Assembly: GCF_002896875.1 (NCBI RefSeq)
Contig: NZ_CP023278.1
Coordinates: forward strand, 3,472,001-3,536,000
Length of the DNA: 64,000 bases
Origin: Nostoc sp. CENA543
GTDB taxonomy: Bacteria > Cyanobacteriota > Cyanobacteriia > Cyanobacteriales > Nostocaceae
Direction: 5' to 3'
Of the stretch, positions 17,483 to 27,029 are shown in pieces; the first letter of the stretch is position 1, and each line of letters starts with the position of its first letter. A program made the position numbers and the translations under genes. Under the pieces are notes generated by a model. It was not told the origin of the DNA, ran no database searches, and worked only from the letters and a program-made list of their open reading frames with translations.

Positions 17483-20400
17483 ATGATTAAACTGGCTGGC
17501 TATCAAGTAGTAGAGAAAATTTATGATAGTGACAATTCCGAAGTGTATCGGAGTATGAGAAAGCAAGATCGGCAAACTGTGATTCTCAAAGTTCTCAAGC
17601 AAGATTATCCAACATCAGCAGAACTGACTAGATATAAGCAAGAGTATGAGATTACCCGCAAATTAAATTTAGATGGGGTAGTGAAAGCATATGCTTTAGA
17701 AGCTTATCAAAAAACTTTAGTAATTATCTTAGAGGATTTTGGCGGTGATGCTTTACAACCCACTCAGCATTTTAAATCCTTGGGAGAATTTTTAGCGATC
17801 GCAATCAACATCGCTGATACCTTAGCGCAAATCCATGCAGCTAATATCATTCATAAAGATATTAATCCCAGCAATATAGTTTTTAACTCCAAAACAGGTA
17901 TCGTTAAAATTATTGATTTCGGTATTTCTACAATGTTTACGCGAGAAAATACTACCCTAAAACATCCAAATGTTTTAGAAGGAACTCTCGCTTATATGTC
18001 ACCAGAACAAACCGGAAGAATGAACCGCACCCTCGACTATCGAACGGACTTTTATTCCCTTGGTGTCACATTCTATCAACTATTAACTCAAAAACTACCT
18101 TTCGAGACTGATGACTCCTTAGAATTAGTCCATTGTCACCTAGCTAAACAAGCAATTTCACCCCACGAAATTAATCCTGATATCCCCACAACCCTCTCCG
18201 ATATTGTCATGAAATTAATGGCAAAAACGGCCGAGGAACGATATCAAAGTGCTTTAGGAATCAAAGCAGACTTAGAATTTTGCCTGATGCAAGAACGTCA
18301 AGGGCAGATTTTTCCGTTTACTTTGGCTAGTCAAGACATTTCCGATCAATTTAAAATTCCTCAGAAACTCTATGGTAGAGAACCGGAAATTGCTACTTTA
18401 CTCACAGCTTTCACGAGAGTAAGTGCAGGTAACAAAGAAATGATGTTAGTGGCTGGCTATTCTGGTATTGGTAAATCAACTTTAGTACAAGAAATTTATA
18501 AACCAATTACAGCCAGCAGAGGATATTTCATTGCTGGTAAATTTGACCAATTCCAGAGAAATATTCCTTACAGTGCCGTAGTTAAAGCCTTTCAATTTTT
18601 GATTCGACAATTATTAACAGAAAGTGAAAGTCAACTGCAAATATGGAAAGATAAGATATTAACTGCTTTAGGTATTAACGGCCAAGTAATTATTGATGTG
18701 ATTCCAGAATTAGAGCTAATTATTGGCCAGCAACCACCAATCCAAGAGTTAGGCCCTACAGAATCTCAAAACCGCTTTAACCTGGTTTTTCAAAACTTCC
18801 TTCGCCTATTCTGCCAAAAAGAACATCCATTAGTTCTGTTTTTAGATGATTTACAATGGGCTGATTCTGCTACCCTCAAATTAATTGATTTAATTATGAG
18901 GGATGAAGAATTAGGATATTTATTTTTACTTGGATCATATCGAGATAATGAAGTAGATATTAATCATCCAACTATCATTACTGTTGAAAGCTTAAAAAAA
19001 TCCGATTTTATTGTTAATCAAGTTACCTTATCGCCACTCAATTTAGAACATATTAAGCAATTAATTGCCGAAAGTTTATATAGTGACATAAATTCCGTAG
19101 AAATATTGGCGAAATTAGTAACAACTAAAACCGGTGGTAATCCATTTTTTGTTAATCAATTCCTCAAGACATTATATCAAGAAAATTTATTATTGTTTGA
19201 TTTACAAAATCTTAGTTGGCAATGGAATATTGAGCAAATCGAAGAACTGGGAATTACAGATAATGTTGTGGATTTAATGATTGGTAAATTAAAAAAATTA
19301 CCTGAAAGTACACAGCATATTCTCCAACTTTCTGCCTGTGTTGGGAATAGCTTTGATTTAAATACCCTAACAATTATTTCCGAACAATCGAAAACAGCAA
19401 CCTTTCATAATATTATTCCTGCGGCTCAAGAAGGTCTAATTTTAGCTACATCTGATTTAGAAATCACAGAAGTAGATTTAATTAAATCCCCTTTACTAAT
19501 TATTAACTATCGCTTTTTGCATGACCGAGTACAGCAAGCAGCCTATGCTTTAATTAACGAAGACAGAAAAAAAAGTCTACATCTGCAAATCGGTCAGTTA
19601 TTACTACATAATATCTCTCATACAGAACTCATAAATCGTATATTTGAAGTTGTAGATCATTTGAATCTAAGCCGAGAGTTATTATGTCAGGATGATGAAA
19701 AAACTGAATTAGCCAAATTAAATTTATTAGCAGGTAAAAAAGCGAAGGAAGCTACTGCTTATAGTGCAGCTTTACAATATCTAATTGCAGGTATAGATAT
19801 TTTACCTGGAGATATATGGCAAGACCATTATGATTTAGCATTGAGTTTACATTTAGAAAGGTCAGAAGTAGAATATTTGCTTGGTAATTTTGAGCAATCC
19901 CAAGCTTTAATCGCAATTTTGCTAGAGCAAACCAAGACTGATCTAGAAAAAGCTAGAATCTATAATTTGCTAATTGTACAATACACTCTGCTGGGAAAAT
20001 TAGATGATGCGATCGCATCAGCTCGCAAGGGGTTGGCTCTTTTAGGAATTTATTTACCTGAAACTGATTTTGAAGCAGCGTTAGCAGTTTTAATTGCCGA
20101 GGCTAATCAACTTTTAAAAAACCAGGATATTGCCAGTTTAATTAATCAGCCAGAAATGGTAATTCCTGAAAAAATAGTGGCGTTGAACTTGTTGATGAAT
20201 GTTGATCCAGCCACATATCTTGCTGATCAAAGACTTTATAAGATAGTAGTTTTAGAGTTATTAAATCTCTCGCTTAAATATGGCAATTTAGGTGAGTCAG
20301 TCAAAGGCTACACTAATTATGGGATGTTACTCGGTGCAATTTGGGGAGACTATCAGACTGGTTATGAGTTTGGCAAGTTAGCTTTAGCTGTCAGTGAGAA

Positions 20401-22816
20401 GTTTAATAATTTAGCACAAAAATGTAAAGCCTGTTTTGTGTTGGCTAATTTTCAAACCAATTGGGTTAAACATATCAAATTCACGCGAGCAATTAATCAA
20501 GAAGGATATCACGCAGGTTTAGAGTCTGGTGATTTACAATTTGCTGGATATATTCTAGCATTTCAAATATTTAATACTTTATTTGAGGGGGTTTTATTAG
20601 CAGATGTTTTATCTGAGTTAGATAACGGTTTGCAATTTGTCCAAAAAAATCAGAATCAATGGGCAAAAGATACCATGATAGCAGCACGTTTAGGACTGTT
20701 CAATTTGACGGGTCAAACATCAGGAAACCTAGATTTTAATAGTAATGAAATTAGCGAATTAGAGTATGTGTCAGGTTGTCGCGATCGCAATAGTTCTGCA
20801 CCCTTATTTTGTTACTTAACACTCAAATCACAAATTCTGTATTTTTATGATGAATATTTAATAGCCCTCTCATATTCTTTAGAAGCAGAACAGCATCGGG
20901 AATACATGAAAGGTTTAATTCCTATTGCTGATCATAACTTTGCCCAATCACTCATCCTCACATCTCTTTATCCTGAATTTAGCGACCAAGAAAAAACAAA
21001 ATATTGGGAAAAATTAGTTGCTAACCAAAAACTAATGCGACTTTGGGCTAATAATAGTGAAGAGAATTTCTTGCATAAGTATCTTTTGATTGCCGCAGAA
21101 ATGGCGCGGATTTCTGGACAATATTTAGCAGCGATGAACTTATATGATCAAGCCATTCAATCAGCACAAACACATGAATTTATTCAGAATGTTGCCTTAG
21201 CTAATGAATTAGCAGCTAAATTTTGGCTTAGTCAAGGTAAAGAAAATATTGCCCAACTGTATATGATTGAAGCTTACTATAGTTATCAGTTATGGGGTGC
21301 GACGCGCAAAGTAGAAGATTTAGTTGCCAAATATCCCCAATTACTTGCTAAAAAAACAATAGTTAATCACCGCAAAAAATCTTTGACTACTCGTAATAGT
21401 GTGATTACAACTCACACTAGTCAAAGTGAAGATTTAGACTTAGCCACAGTAATTAAAGCTTCACAAGTCATTTCTGGGGAAATTCTTTTACCAGAATTGC
21501 TCCAGAAATTAATGTCAATTGTCATGGAAAATGCTGGTGCTTCTTGTGGTTGTCTAATTCTCAGCCGTAATGAGAAATTAGGTAAAGAAATTTGCGTAGA
21601 TAAAACAGGGATAATTAGTTTCGATCCTACTAGAGATTTACATGAATATACTTTACCTTTATCCGTGATTAACTATGTAGCTAGAACCCATGAAAATGTT
21701 GTATTAGGCGATGCTATCCATGAATCTAATTTTGGGAATGACCCCTATATTCAATCTCAGCAACCAAAATCAGTGCTAGCCACAGCCATTATGAATCAAG
21801 GGAAATTTCTGGGAATTTTGTATTTAGAAAATAATTTGACAGTTGGTGCATTTACTAGCGATCGCCTAGCCATTTTACAAGTTCTCTGTTCTCAAGCTGC
21901 CATTTCTCTAGAAAATGCCTTACTATATGAACAACTAGGGGAATATTCCCGGAATTTAGAAATTAAAGTAGAAGAAAGAACAAGAGAACTAAAAGCAGCT
22001 CAAAATAAAATTATCGCTCAAGAAAAACTGGCTTCTTTAGGTTTACTCACAGCCGGAGTAGCCCACGAAATTAGAAATCCCCTCAACTTTGTGAATAACT
22101 TCGCTGCTATTTCAGTTGACTTAGTCAAAGATTTGTTAATAGCGATTGAAGCTGAATCTGAACAATTAAAACCCAAAACACTCCAATATATTCGAGAGCT
22201 AGTTACTGACATTGTAGATAATGTTAGCGACATCAAACAGCAAGGATTACGAGCTGACAATATCATTCAGAGTATGTTAAAGTTGGCTCGCTCTGATAAT
22301 AACTATCAGCACCAAATTACGGATATTAATGCTTTATTAGACCTATCAGTAAAATTGTCATATCGCAGTCTTGCGAATAAATGGCATGGCTTTAACATTA
22401 CCATAGAAACTGATTATGATTCTACTCTACCAGAAATGGCTGTAGTATCTCAAGATTTGAATAGGGCTTTAATAAATATTGTGGATAATGCCTGTTATGC
22501 AGCCTATAAGAAAAAACAAAATAGTGACAATAATTTTATTCCTAAAATTATTGTAAAAACTAAAAATTTAGGTGAATCTTTCATGATCATCATTCGTGAT
22601 AATGGTCAAGGAATAGCACCGGATATTATTGACAAAATATTCAATCCTTTCTTTACTACTAAACCACCAGGTGAAGGAACGGGTTTAGGATTGTCTCTTA
22701 TCCAAGATATCATTATCGCTCAACATCAAGGAGATATAAAAATTAACACTGAATTGGGAGAGTATACAGAATTTATTATCATCTTGCCTGCTAATTTCAC
22801 AACTCATAAAAAATGA
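17483..22816 (+). CDS. HstK-type dual kinase: Ser/Thr kinase, AAA-like ATPase, TPR-like region, GAF, histidine kinase
   Basis: A 1777-residue protein. Residues 1-265 form a Ser/Thr kinase with the catalytic loop IIHKDINPSNIVFN (HKD in place of HRD) and the DFG motif in IIDFGIST. A predicted ATPase follows with P-loop GYSGIGKSTLVQ (about 325) and Walker B-like LVLFLDDLQWAD (about 450). Then come a long helical repeat region (about 700-1290) and a GAF domain (about 1330-1480). HisKA carries HEIRNPLNF (about 1527), and the HATPase ends with GEGTGLGLSLIQ. The architecture is known from Anabaena HstK and its paralogues. It is not hybrid; the receiver gene begins 25 bp downstream and is the likely partner. 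A hybrid paralogue lies at the right edge of the window. Confidence 0.92.
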   Translation: MIKLAGYQVVEKIYDSDNSEVYRSMRKQDRQTVILKVLKQDYPTSAELTRYKQEYEITRKLNLDGVVKAYALEAYQKTLVIILEDFGGDALQPTQHFKSLGEFLAIAINIADTLAQIHAANIIHKDINPSNIVFNSKTGIVKIIDFGISTMFTRENTTLKHPNVLEGTLAYMSPEQTGRMNRTLDYRTDFYSLGVTFYQLLTQKLPFETDDSLELVHCHLAKQAISPHEINPDIPTTLSDIVMKLMAKTAEERYQSALGIKADLEFCLMQERQGQIFPFTLASQDISDQFKIPQKLYGREPEIATLLTAFTRVSAGNKEMMLVAGYSGIGKSTLVQEIYKPITASRGYFIAGKFDQFQRNIPYSAVVKAFQFLIRQLLTESESQLQIWKDKILTALGINGQVIIDVIPELELIIGQQPPIQELGPTESQNRFNLVFQNFLRLFCQKEHPLVLFLDDLQWADSATLKLIDLIMRDEELGYLFLLGSYRDNEVDINHPTIITVESLKKSDFIVNQVTLSPLNLEHIKQLIAESLYSDINSVEILAKLVTTKTGGNPFFVNQFLKTLYQENLLLFDLQNLSWQWNIEQIEELGITDNVVDLMIGKLKKLPESTQHILQLSACVGNSFDLNTLTIISEQSKTATFHNIIPAAQEGLILATSDLEITEVDLIKSPLLIINYRFLHDRVQQAAYALINEDRKKSLHLQIGQLLLHNISHTELINRIFEVVDHLNLSRELLCQDDEKTELAKLNLLAGKKAKEATAYSAALQYLIAGIDILPGDIWQDHYDLALSLHLERSEVEYLLGNFEQSQALIAILLEQTKTDLEKARIYNLLIVQYTLLGKLDDAIASARKGLALLGIYLPETDFEAALAVLIAEANQLLKNQDIASLINQPEMVIPEKIVALNLLMNVDPATYLADQRLYKIVVLELLNLSLKYGNLGESVKGYTNYGMLLGAIWGDYQTGYEFGKLALAVSEKFNNLAQKCKACFVLANFQTNWVKHIKFTRAINQEGYHAGLESGDLQFAGYILAFQIFNTLFEGVLLADVLSELDNGLQFVQKNQNQWAKDTMIAARLGLFNLTGQTSGNLDFNSNEISELEYVSGCRDRNSSAPLFCYLTLKSQILYFYDEYLIALSYSLEAEQHREYMKGLIPIADHNFAQSLILTSLYPEFSDQEKTKYWEKLVANQKLMRLWANNSEENFLHKYLLIAAEMARISGQYLAAMNLYDQAIQSAQTHEFIQNVALANELAAKFWLSQGKENIAQLYMIEAYYSYQLWGATRKVEDLVAKYPQLLAKKTIVNHRKKSLTTRNSVITTHTSQSEDLDLATVIKASQVISGEILLPELLQKLMSIVMENAGASCGCLILSRNEKLGKEICVDKTGIISFDPTRDLHEYTLPLSVINYVARTHENVVLGDAIHESNFGNDPYIQSQQPKSVLATAIMNQGKFLGILYLENNLTVGAFTSDRLAILQVLCSQAAISLENALLYEQLGEYSRNLEIKVEERTRELKAAQNKIIAQEKLASLGLLTAGVAHEIRNPLNFVNNFAAISVDLVKDLLIAIEAESEQLKPKTLQYIRELVTDIVDNVSDIKQQGLRADNIIQSMLKLARSDNNYQHQITDINALLDLSVKLSYRSLANKWHGFNITIETDYDSTLPEMAVVSQDLNRALINIVDNACYAAYKKKQNSDNNFIPKIIVKTKNLGESFMIIIRDNGQGIAPDIIDKIFNPFFTTKPPGEGTGLGLSLIQDIIIAQHQGDIKINTELGEYTEFIIILPANFTTHKK

Positions 22817-22840
22817 AACTTTAATGGAGAATTTAAATTT

Positions 22841-23515
22841 ATGCCTGAATATATTCTATTTGTAGATGATGAAAAACTAGTTAAACGTCTAGTATCTCAC
22901 TATTTCAGAAACCAGATATCACAAGAAAAATATGAGTTTATTTTTGCCTATAACGGCATAGAAGCTCTGGAAAAGTTACAAGAATATCCCCTTGCTAATT
23001 TGGTGATTACTGATATTAATATGCCAGAGATGGATGGTTTAACATTAATTGGCAAAATCCGCGAATTTCGCCCATATATCAAAACTATTGTGATATCAGC
23101 TTACGAAGATTTGAAACTCATCAGACAAGCTATGAATTTAGGTGCTTGTGACTTCATTAATAAACCTATAGACTTTCAAGATTTAGAAACTAGTATTCAG
23201 CGTACTTTAGATGAACTGCACCAGTTAAAACCAGCCCCATTATCATCAATGCTTCATGTGCCAACAGCCAATATACATAACTCCAGTAGTGGCATAAATG
23301 AGTATTTGCAAGAAAGTCAAATAGTGATGAGAGAAGTAATTAATAACCTGTCATCTCACCGACAAAAATTTGCAGAAATCTCTCTGAATTATGTACAAAA
23401 TTCTCCAGAAATAAATAGCGAAGCTTTGTTATTAGAAGTTTCTCAAATGTTGGAATCAATAAAAAACAGCACTGAGCGTCTTGAGCAGATCAGTAATGCA
23501 GTCATTGGCTATTAA
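22841..23515 (+). CDS. Response regulator, partner of the HstK-type kinase
   Basis: Residues 1-125 are a full receiver: FVDDE (7-11), phospho-acceptor Asp58 in VITDINMPEMDG, and Lys108 in FINKPID. The remaining 100 residues are helical, without a recognisable DNA-binding or enzymatic domain, so output is probably through protein contact. The gene begins 25 bp after the dual kinase gene, in the same direction, and the two almost certainly form an operon and a cognate pair. Confidence 0.88.
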   Translation: MPEYILFVDDEKLVKRLVSHYFRNQISQEKYEFIFAYNGIEALEKLQEYPLANLVITDINMPEMDGLTLIGKIREFRPYIKTIVISAYEDLKLIRQAMNLGACDFINKPIDFQDLETSIQRTLDELHQLKPAPLSSMLHVPTANIHNSSSGINEYLQESQIVMREVINNLSSHRQKFAEISLNYVQNSPEINSEALLLEVSQMLESIKNSTERLEQISNAVIGY

Positions 23516-23639
23516 TTTTTCGGCTCTGCTTCTCTGACACCCTTTTGACTGAAGAATTTCACTGTCACGAAACTCTCCCAGCGTTCTACACTAAATATTG
23601 TCCCTGCTGCCAGGCAGCACTAGCTCAGAGAAACTGTCC

Positions 23640-24944
23640 ATGCAACTTCTGAAAACAACCGACAAAGACTTTACCGCCAAATTCCAAGCCCTTGTAAATG
23701 ACCGCCGGGAAGCAACAGTTGATGTTAGTGGTACAGTGCATAACATTCTCACTGATGTCAAAGTGCGCGGTGATGCCGCAGTTAAAGAATACACCAGTCG
23801 GTTTGACCATTTCAACCCTGAATCGTTGCGTTTAAGTGCAACCTTCATTGCGGAACAAGCAGCTAAATGCCCACCGGAAGTTATAGCCGCTTTAGAATTA
23901 GCGGCTGAACGCATCAGTGCTTTCCACAGTAAGCAACTACCCCAGGATATTGGTTACACAGACACCGTAGGCGTAAAACTCGGTTTAAATTGGGTAGCTT
24001 TATCCCAAGTTGGGATTTACGTCCCCGGAGGACGCGCCAGTTACCCTAGTTCTGTACTGATGAATGCCCTACCAGCTAAAATCGCAGGTGTAGAACGCAT
24101 TGTGATGACAGTACCCATGCCTCGTGGGGAAATCAATCCCGCAGTATTGGCGGCGGCTCAAGTAGCTGGTGTCACGGAAATATATAGTATTGGTGGGGCG
24201 CAAGCGATAGCAGCCCTCGCCTATGGTACAGAAACCATCACCCCTGTAGATAAGATTGTCGGCCCTGGTAATGCTTATGTAGCTGAAGCTAAACGTCAAG
24301 TATTCGGTACTGTAGGTATAGATAGCATCGCCGGGCCTTCTGAGATTTTAGTGGTCGCAGATGCTCAAAACCAGCCCGAATGGATAGCTTGGGATTTACT
24401 CTCACAAGCAGAACATGACCCCAGCGCACAGTCCATTTTAATTACTGACTCGGAAAGCTTTGCTCAACAAGTCATCGCCGCCGTTGAACAAGTAATTCCC
24501 CAACTATCCACCAAAGAAGCAGCTAGCACAAGTTGGCAAAAACATGGTGCTGTGATTATTGTCGAAGATTTAGCAGATAGCATCCCCTTACTTAATCAAC
24601 TAGCTCCCGAACACGTAGAATTGTGCGTAGATCATCCCCAACTACTCGCCAGTCGAATTAAATGTGCTGGTAGTATGTTTTTGGGACGTTACACCCCAGA
24701 AGCCATCGGTGATTATTTAGGTGGCCCTAATCATGTTCTACCTACATCCCGTTCTGCCCGTTTTGCCTCTGGTTTGAGTGTTTATGATTTTCTCAAACGC
24801 ATCACCTATTTAGAATGCAATCAAGCTGCACTACAGGAAGTTGGTAACGCTGCTGTCACCTTAGCCACAGCCGAAGGTTTACCTGCTCATGCGGGGAGTG
24901 TGGCTATACGCCTAAAATCAAATTCTGCGGTTGAGATCAAGTGA
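23640..24944 (+). CDS. hisD: Histidinol dehydrogenase
   Basis: It catalyses the last two steps of histidine synthesis, oxidising L-histidinol to L-histidine with two NAD+. The 434 residues match HisD along the full length: YVPGGRASYPSSVLMNALPA, IYSIGGAQAIAALAYGT, KIVGPGNAYVAEAKRQV, IAGPSEILVVAD, LSQAEHDP (zinc site Glu/His) and APEHVELC. I chose the ATG at 23640 (MQLLKTTDKDFT), which gives the usual length; a TTG 42 bp upstream adds an atypical leader. As is common in cyanobacteria, no other his genes are near, so it is a dispersed biosynthetic gene. Confidence 0.97.
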   Translation: MQLLKTTDKDFTAKFQALVNDRREATVDVSGTVHNILTDVKVRGDAAVKEYTSRFDHFNPESLRLSATFIAEQAAKCPPEVIAALELAAERISAFHSKQLPQDIGYTDTVGVKLGLNWVALSQVGIYVPGGRASYPSSVLMNALPAKIAGVERIVMTVPMPRGEINPAVLAAAQVAGVTEIYSIGGAQAIAALAYGTETITPVDKIVGPGNAYVAEAKRQVFGTVGIDSIAGPSEILVVADAQNQPEWIAWDLLSQAEHDPSAQSILITDSESFAQQVIAAVEQVIPQLSTKEAASTSWQKHGAVIIVEDLADSIPLLNQLAPEHVELCVDHPQLLASRIKCAGSMFLGRYTPEAIGDYLGGPNHVLPTSRSARFASGLSVYDFLKRITYLECNQAALQEVGNAAVTLATAEGLPAHAGSVAIRLKSNSAVEIK

Positions 24945-24948
24945 CTAA

Positions 24949-25161
24949 TCAATAAAAACTTGTCTCGGTTTAAGGCATGATGAAAAATCAAAAAGTAATT
25001 TGCAGGCTGGTGATAGTTGGTCAAATACACTTAGGCTGAATATTAAGTGTGTGACTGATGCTGAGTTTGAAATTAAATGGTCTGATCATCACGGAGACCA
25101 CTTTAGCAATTTTACAAGTGTAAATATTAGTGATCAAAAAGCTACATTTACACTGAAGTAA
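24949..25161 (+). pseudogene. Possible decayed gene fragment (about 70 codons, no start codon)
   Basis: A stop-free frame of 70 codons between hisD and the HD-GYP gene has no ATG. The only internal alternative start I note is TTG at 25000. Yet its content looks protein-like, with alternating strands such as FEIKWSDHHGDHF and a terminal SDQKATFTLK before TAA. It could be the C-terminal remnant of a beta-sandwich protein or an undescribed short gene starting at TTG. The family is not recognised. Confidence 0.35.
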
Positions 25162-25246
25162 CGCCTAACATTGTACAAAGAATCATAAATTCATCGACGG
25201 TTAGCTATTTACAGCTAACCGCAAACAGTCAACAGTTAACATTAAC

Positions 25247-26476
25247 TTAATGAGATTCACACGAGAGAATAAATTCAGCAAACTGCTGCATGAGTTCAGG
25301 GTTGCGCCATCCAGAATCAGTTTCATCTAACATGATACATAATGCTTCTTCGGGAGTGAACGCTTTTTTATAGGGACGTTCGCTAGTTAAAGCATCGTAA
25401 ATATCAATAATCTGGAATACTTGAGCAATGTAGGGAATTTCATTTCCCTTTAAACCATCGGGATAACCTGAACCATCCCAGCGTTCATGATGATGGCGAA
25501 TAATGGGAATTACACCTTGCATACTGCGTAATGGTTGGCAAATTTTTTCTCCAATCATTACGTGTTGTTTCATAATTTCCCAATCTTCAGGAGTGAGTTC
25601 GCCTTGTTTAAGCAGAACTGCGTCAGGTATTCCTACTTTACCGATATCGTGAAGATAACCACCCCATCCTAAATCTCGAATTTGGCAACGGGGGAGATTG
25701 AGATATTCCCCAAAAATTTGGCCGATCTTGGCTAGTCGCTCACAATGGTCGCCTGTGTTGGGGTCACGACTTTCCACGGCTCTGGCGATGGAAAATAGTG
25801 CTTGTTCTGCGTGGTCTAAATCTTCATTTAAACGTTTCTGGCGCACGAGGGATTTGACGCGTGCTACTAGTTCTACTCGGTCAAAGGGTTTGCTTAAAAA
25901 GTCATCGGCTCCAACTTCAATGCCTTGAATGCGCGATCGCCTGTCGTTTAATGCTGTAATGAAAATTACAGGGATTAATCTTGTGTTTTCTTCCTGCTTG
26001 ATTAATTGACAGACTTCAAATCCATCCATTCCAGGCATCATTACGTCTAGTAAAACTAGATCAGGTTGCTGTTGTTTGACCATTTCCACAGCTATGTAAC
26101 CACTTTCTGCCTCAATGACTGTATAGCCTTCTAGCGATAGTAAGGCGACAGCAGTCATTCTGCTAGCTGTGTGATCATCAACCACTAATACTTTTGGAGG
26201 ATCGGAATCAAAACTCCTAACTGGGAAAGTAGCAGTATTGATAGTTTTGGGAATTAGTCCGTCATAATCTGAATTGAGATTAGTGTTGAGCAAAGAATTT
26301 GATTTTTGGCTTTTTGTGACCATAAAATCTTCTTTGGATATATCCAGAGAATAATTATCTATTTTCTGCACTTTTAGGTGGTGGTTTGAGCTATTATCAT
26401 TTACTTGAATAGGGGCTGGAGACCCACTCAAATTTTGTTCAGTAGAGCCTGTGTGTTTTCTACTCCTTTCAATCAC
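25247..26476 (-). CDS. Receiver-HD-GYP response regulator (probable cyclic-di-GMP phosphodiesterase, RpfG type)
   Basis: After a poorly conserved N-terminal 90 residues comes a receiver (about 95-210) with VVDDH (98-102), phospho-acceptor Asp144 in LLDVMMPGMDG and Lys196 in LSKPFD. Residues about 220-405 form an HD-GYP domain: LHDIGKVGIPD (HD at 276-277), HHERWDGSGYPDG (328-341, with the GYP signature) and the distal DIYDALTSERPYK. All the metal and signature residues expected for an active phosphodiesterase are present. An ATG at codon 52 is an alternative start that would remove the unconserved leader. A long upstream gap contains a promoter motif of the NtcA type. Confidence 0.9.
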   Translation of the reverse strand: MIERSRKHTGSTEQNLSGSPAPIQVNDNSSNHHLKVQKIDNYSLDISKEDFMVTKSQKSNSLLNTNLNSDYDGLIPKTINTATFPVRSFDSDPPKVLVVDDHTASRMTAVALLSLEGYTVIEAESGYIAVEMVKQQQPDLVLLDVMMPGMDGFEVCQLIKQEENTRLIPVIFITALNDRRSRIQGIEVGADDFLSKPFDRVELVARVKSLVRQKRLNEDLDHAEQALFSIARAVESRDPNTGDHCERLAKIGQIFGEYLNLPRCQIRDLGWGGYLHDIGKVGIPDAVLLKQGELTPEDWEIMKQHVMIGEKICQPLRSMQGVIPIIRHHHERWDGSGYPDGLKGNEIPYIAQVFQIIDIYDALTSERPYKKAFTPEEALCIMLDETDSGWRNPELMQQFAEFILSCESH

Positions 26477-27029
26477 AGAAGCACCCCAATCCTTTAAAAA
26501 ATTAATAGCTTTTTCAGTTCCACATTGAATGTGATTGGTTAGTTATATCTAACGTGATCTTCCTCACACATTTTCAGTAACACGAAAAATTGCTCACCTA
26601 ATATGCACAAATACTTACGCTTTATGAGGAGTTAGAATTAACTTAATATAATCTCTCTGCTTCCTATTCAAGTATGATGAATTTGAAGCAATGTTAAATC
26701 AGGTTTTTTACTGAGATTTTTACTCATAATCAACTCATGAAAGTGAATCTTTGTTCAACTCTTACTGAATATCTAGTCATAAATCAGCAAATGGAGGTTG
26801 TTTTTTACTGTTAGCTAATAAATTACAGTATTTTTATCCATAAATTTTAATCAGTTGATCGCTTAACCTTAATATAGATTAATATACAAAATCTTTGTAT
26901 ATCAAAATACAGACAATAAACTTGCTTACCCAAGCTATCACTACAATAGCAATAAACAAGCAAAATTTGTTAAAAATTTTACATTTCACCTCAAATACAG
27001 CACTCAGTTATTGCGGGTAAGTTTGGTGA
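26477..27029. other. 553-bp AT-rich gap upstream of the HD-GYP gene
   Basis: No convincing gene was found on either strand. The gap holds the NtcA-like promoter described separately and otherwise simple AT-rich sequence. If the promoter is real, the HD-GYP transcript has a leader of about 390 nt. Confidence 0.5.
26871..26910 (-). promoter_or_regulatory. NtcA-type promoter candidate for the HD-GYP gene
   Basis: On the minus strand, GTATTTTGATATAC (26897-26910) fits GTA-N8-TAC. TATATT (26871-26876) follows 20 bp later, matching the TAnnnT -10 box at the 20-24 bp spacing of NtcA-activated promoters. The region is very AT-rich, so a chance match is quite possible. Confidence 0.4.
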
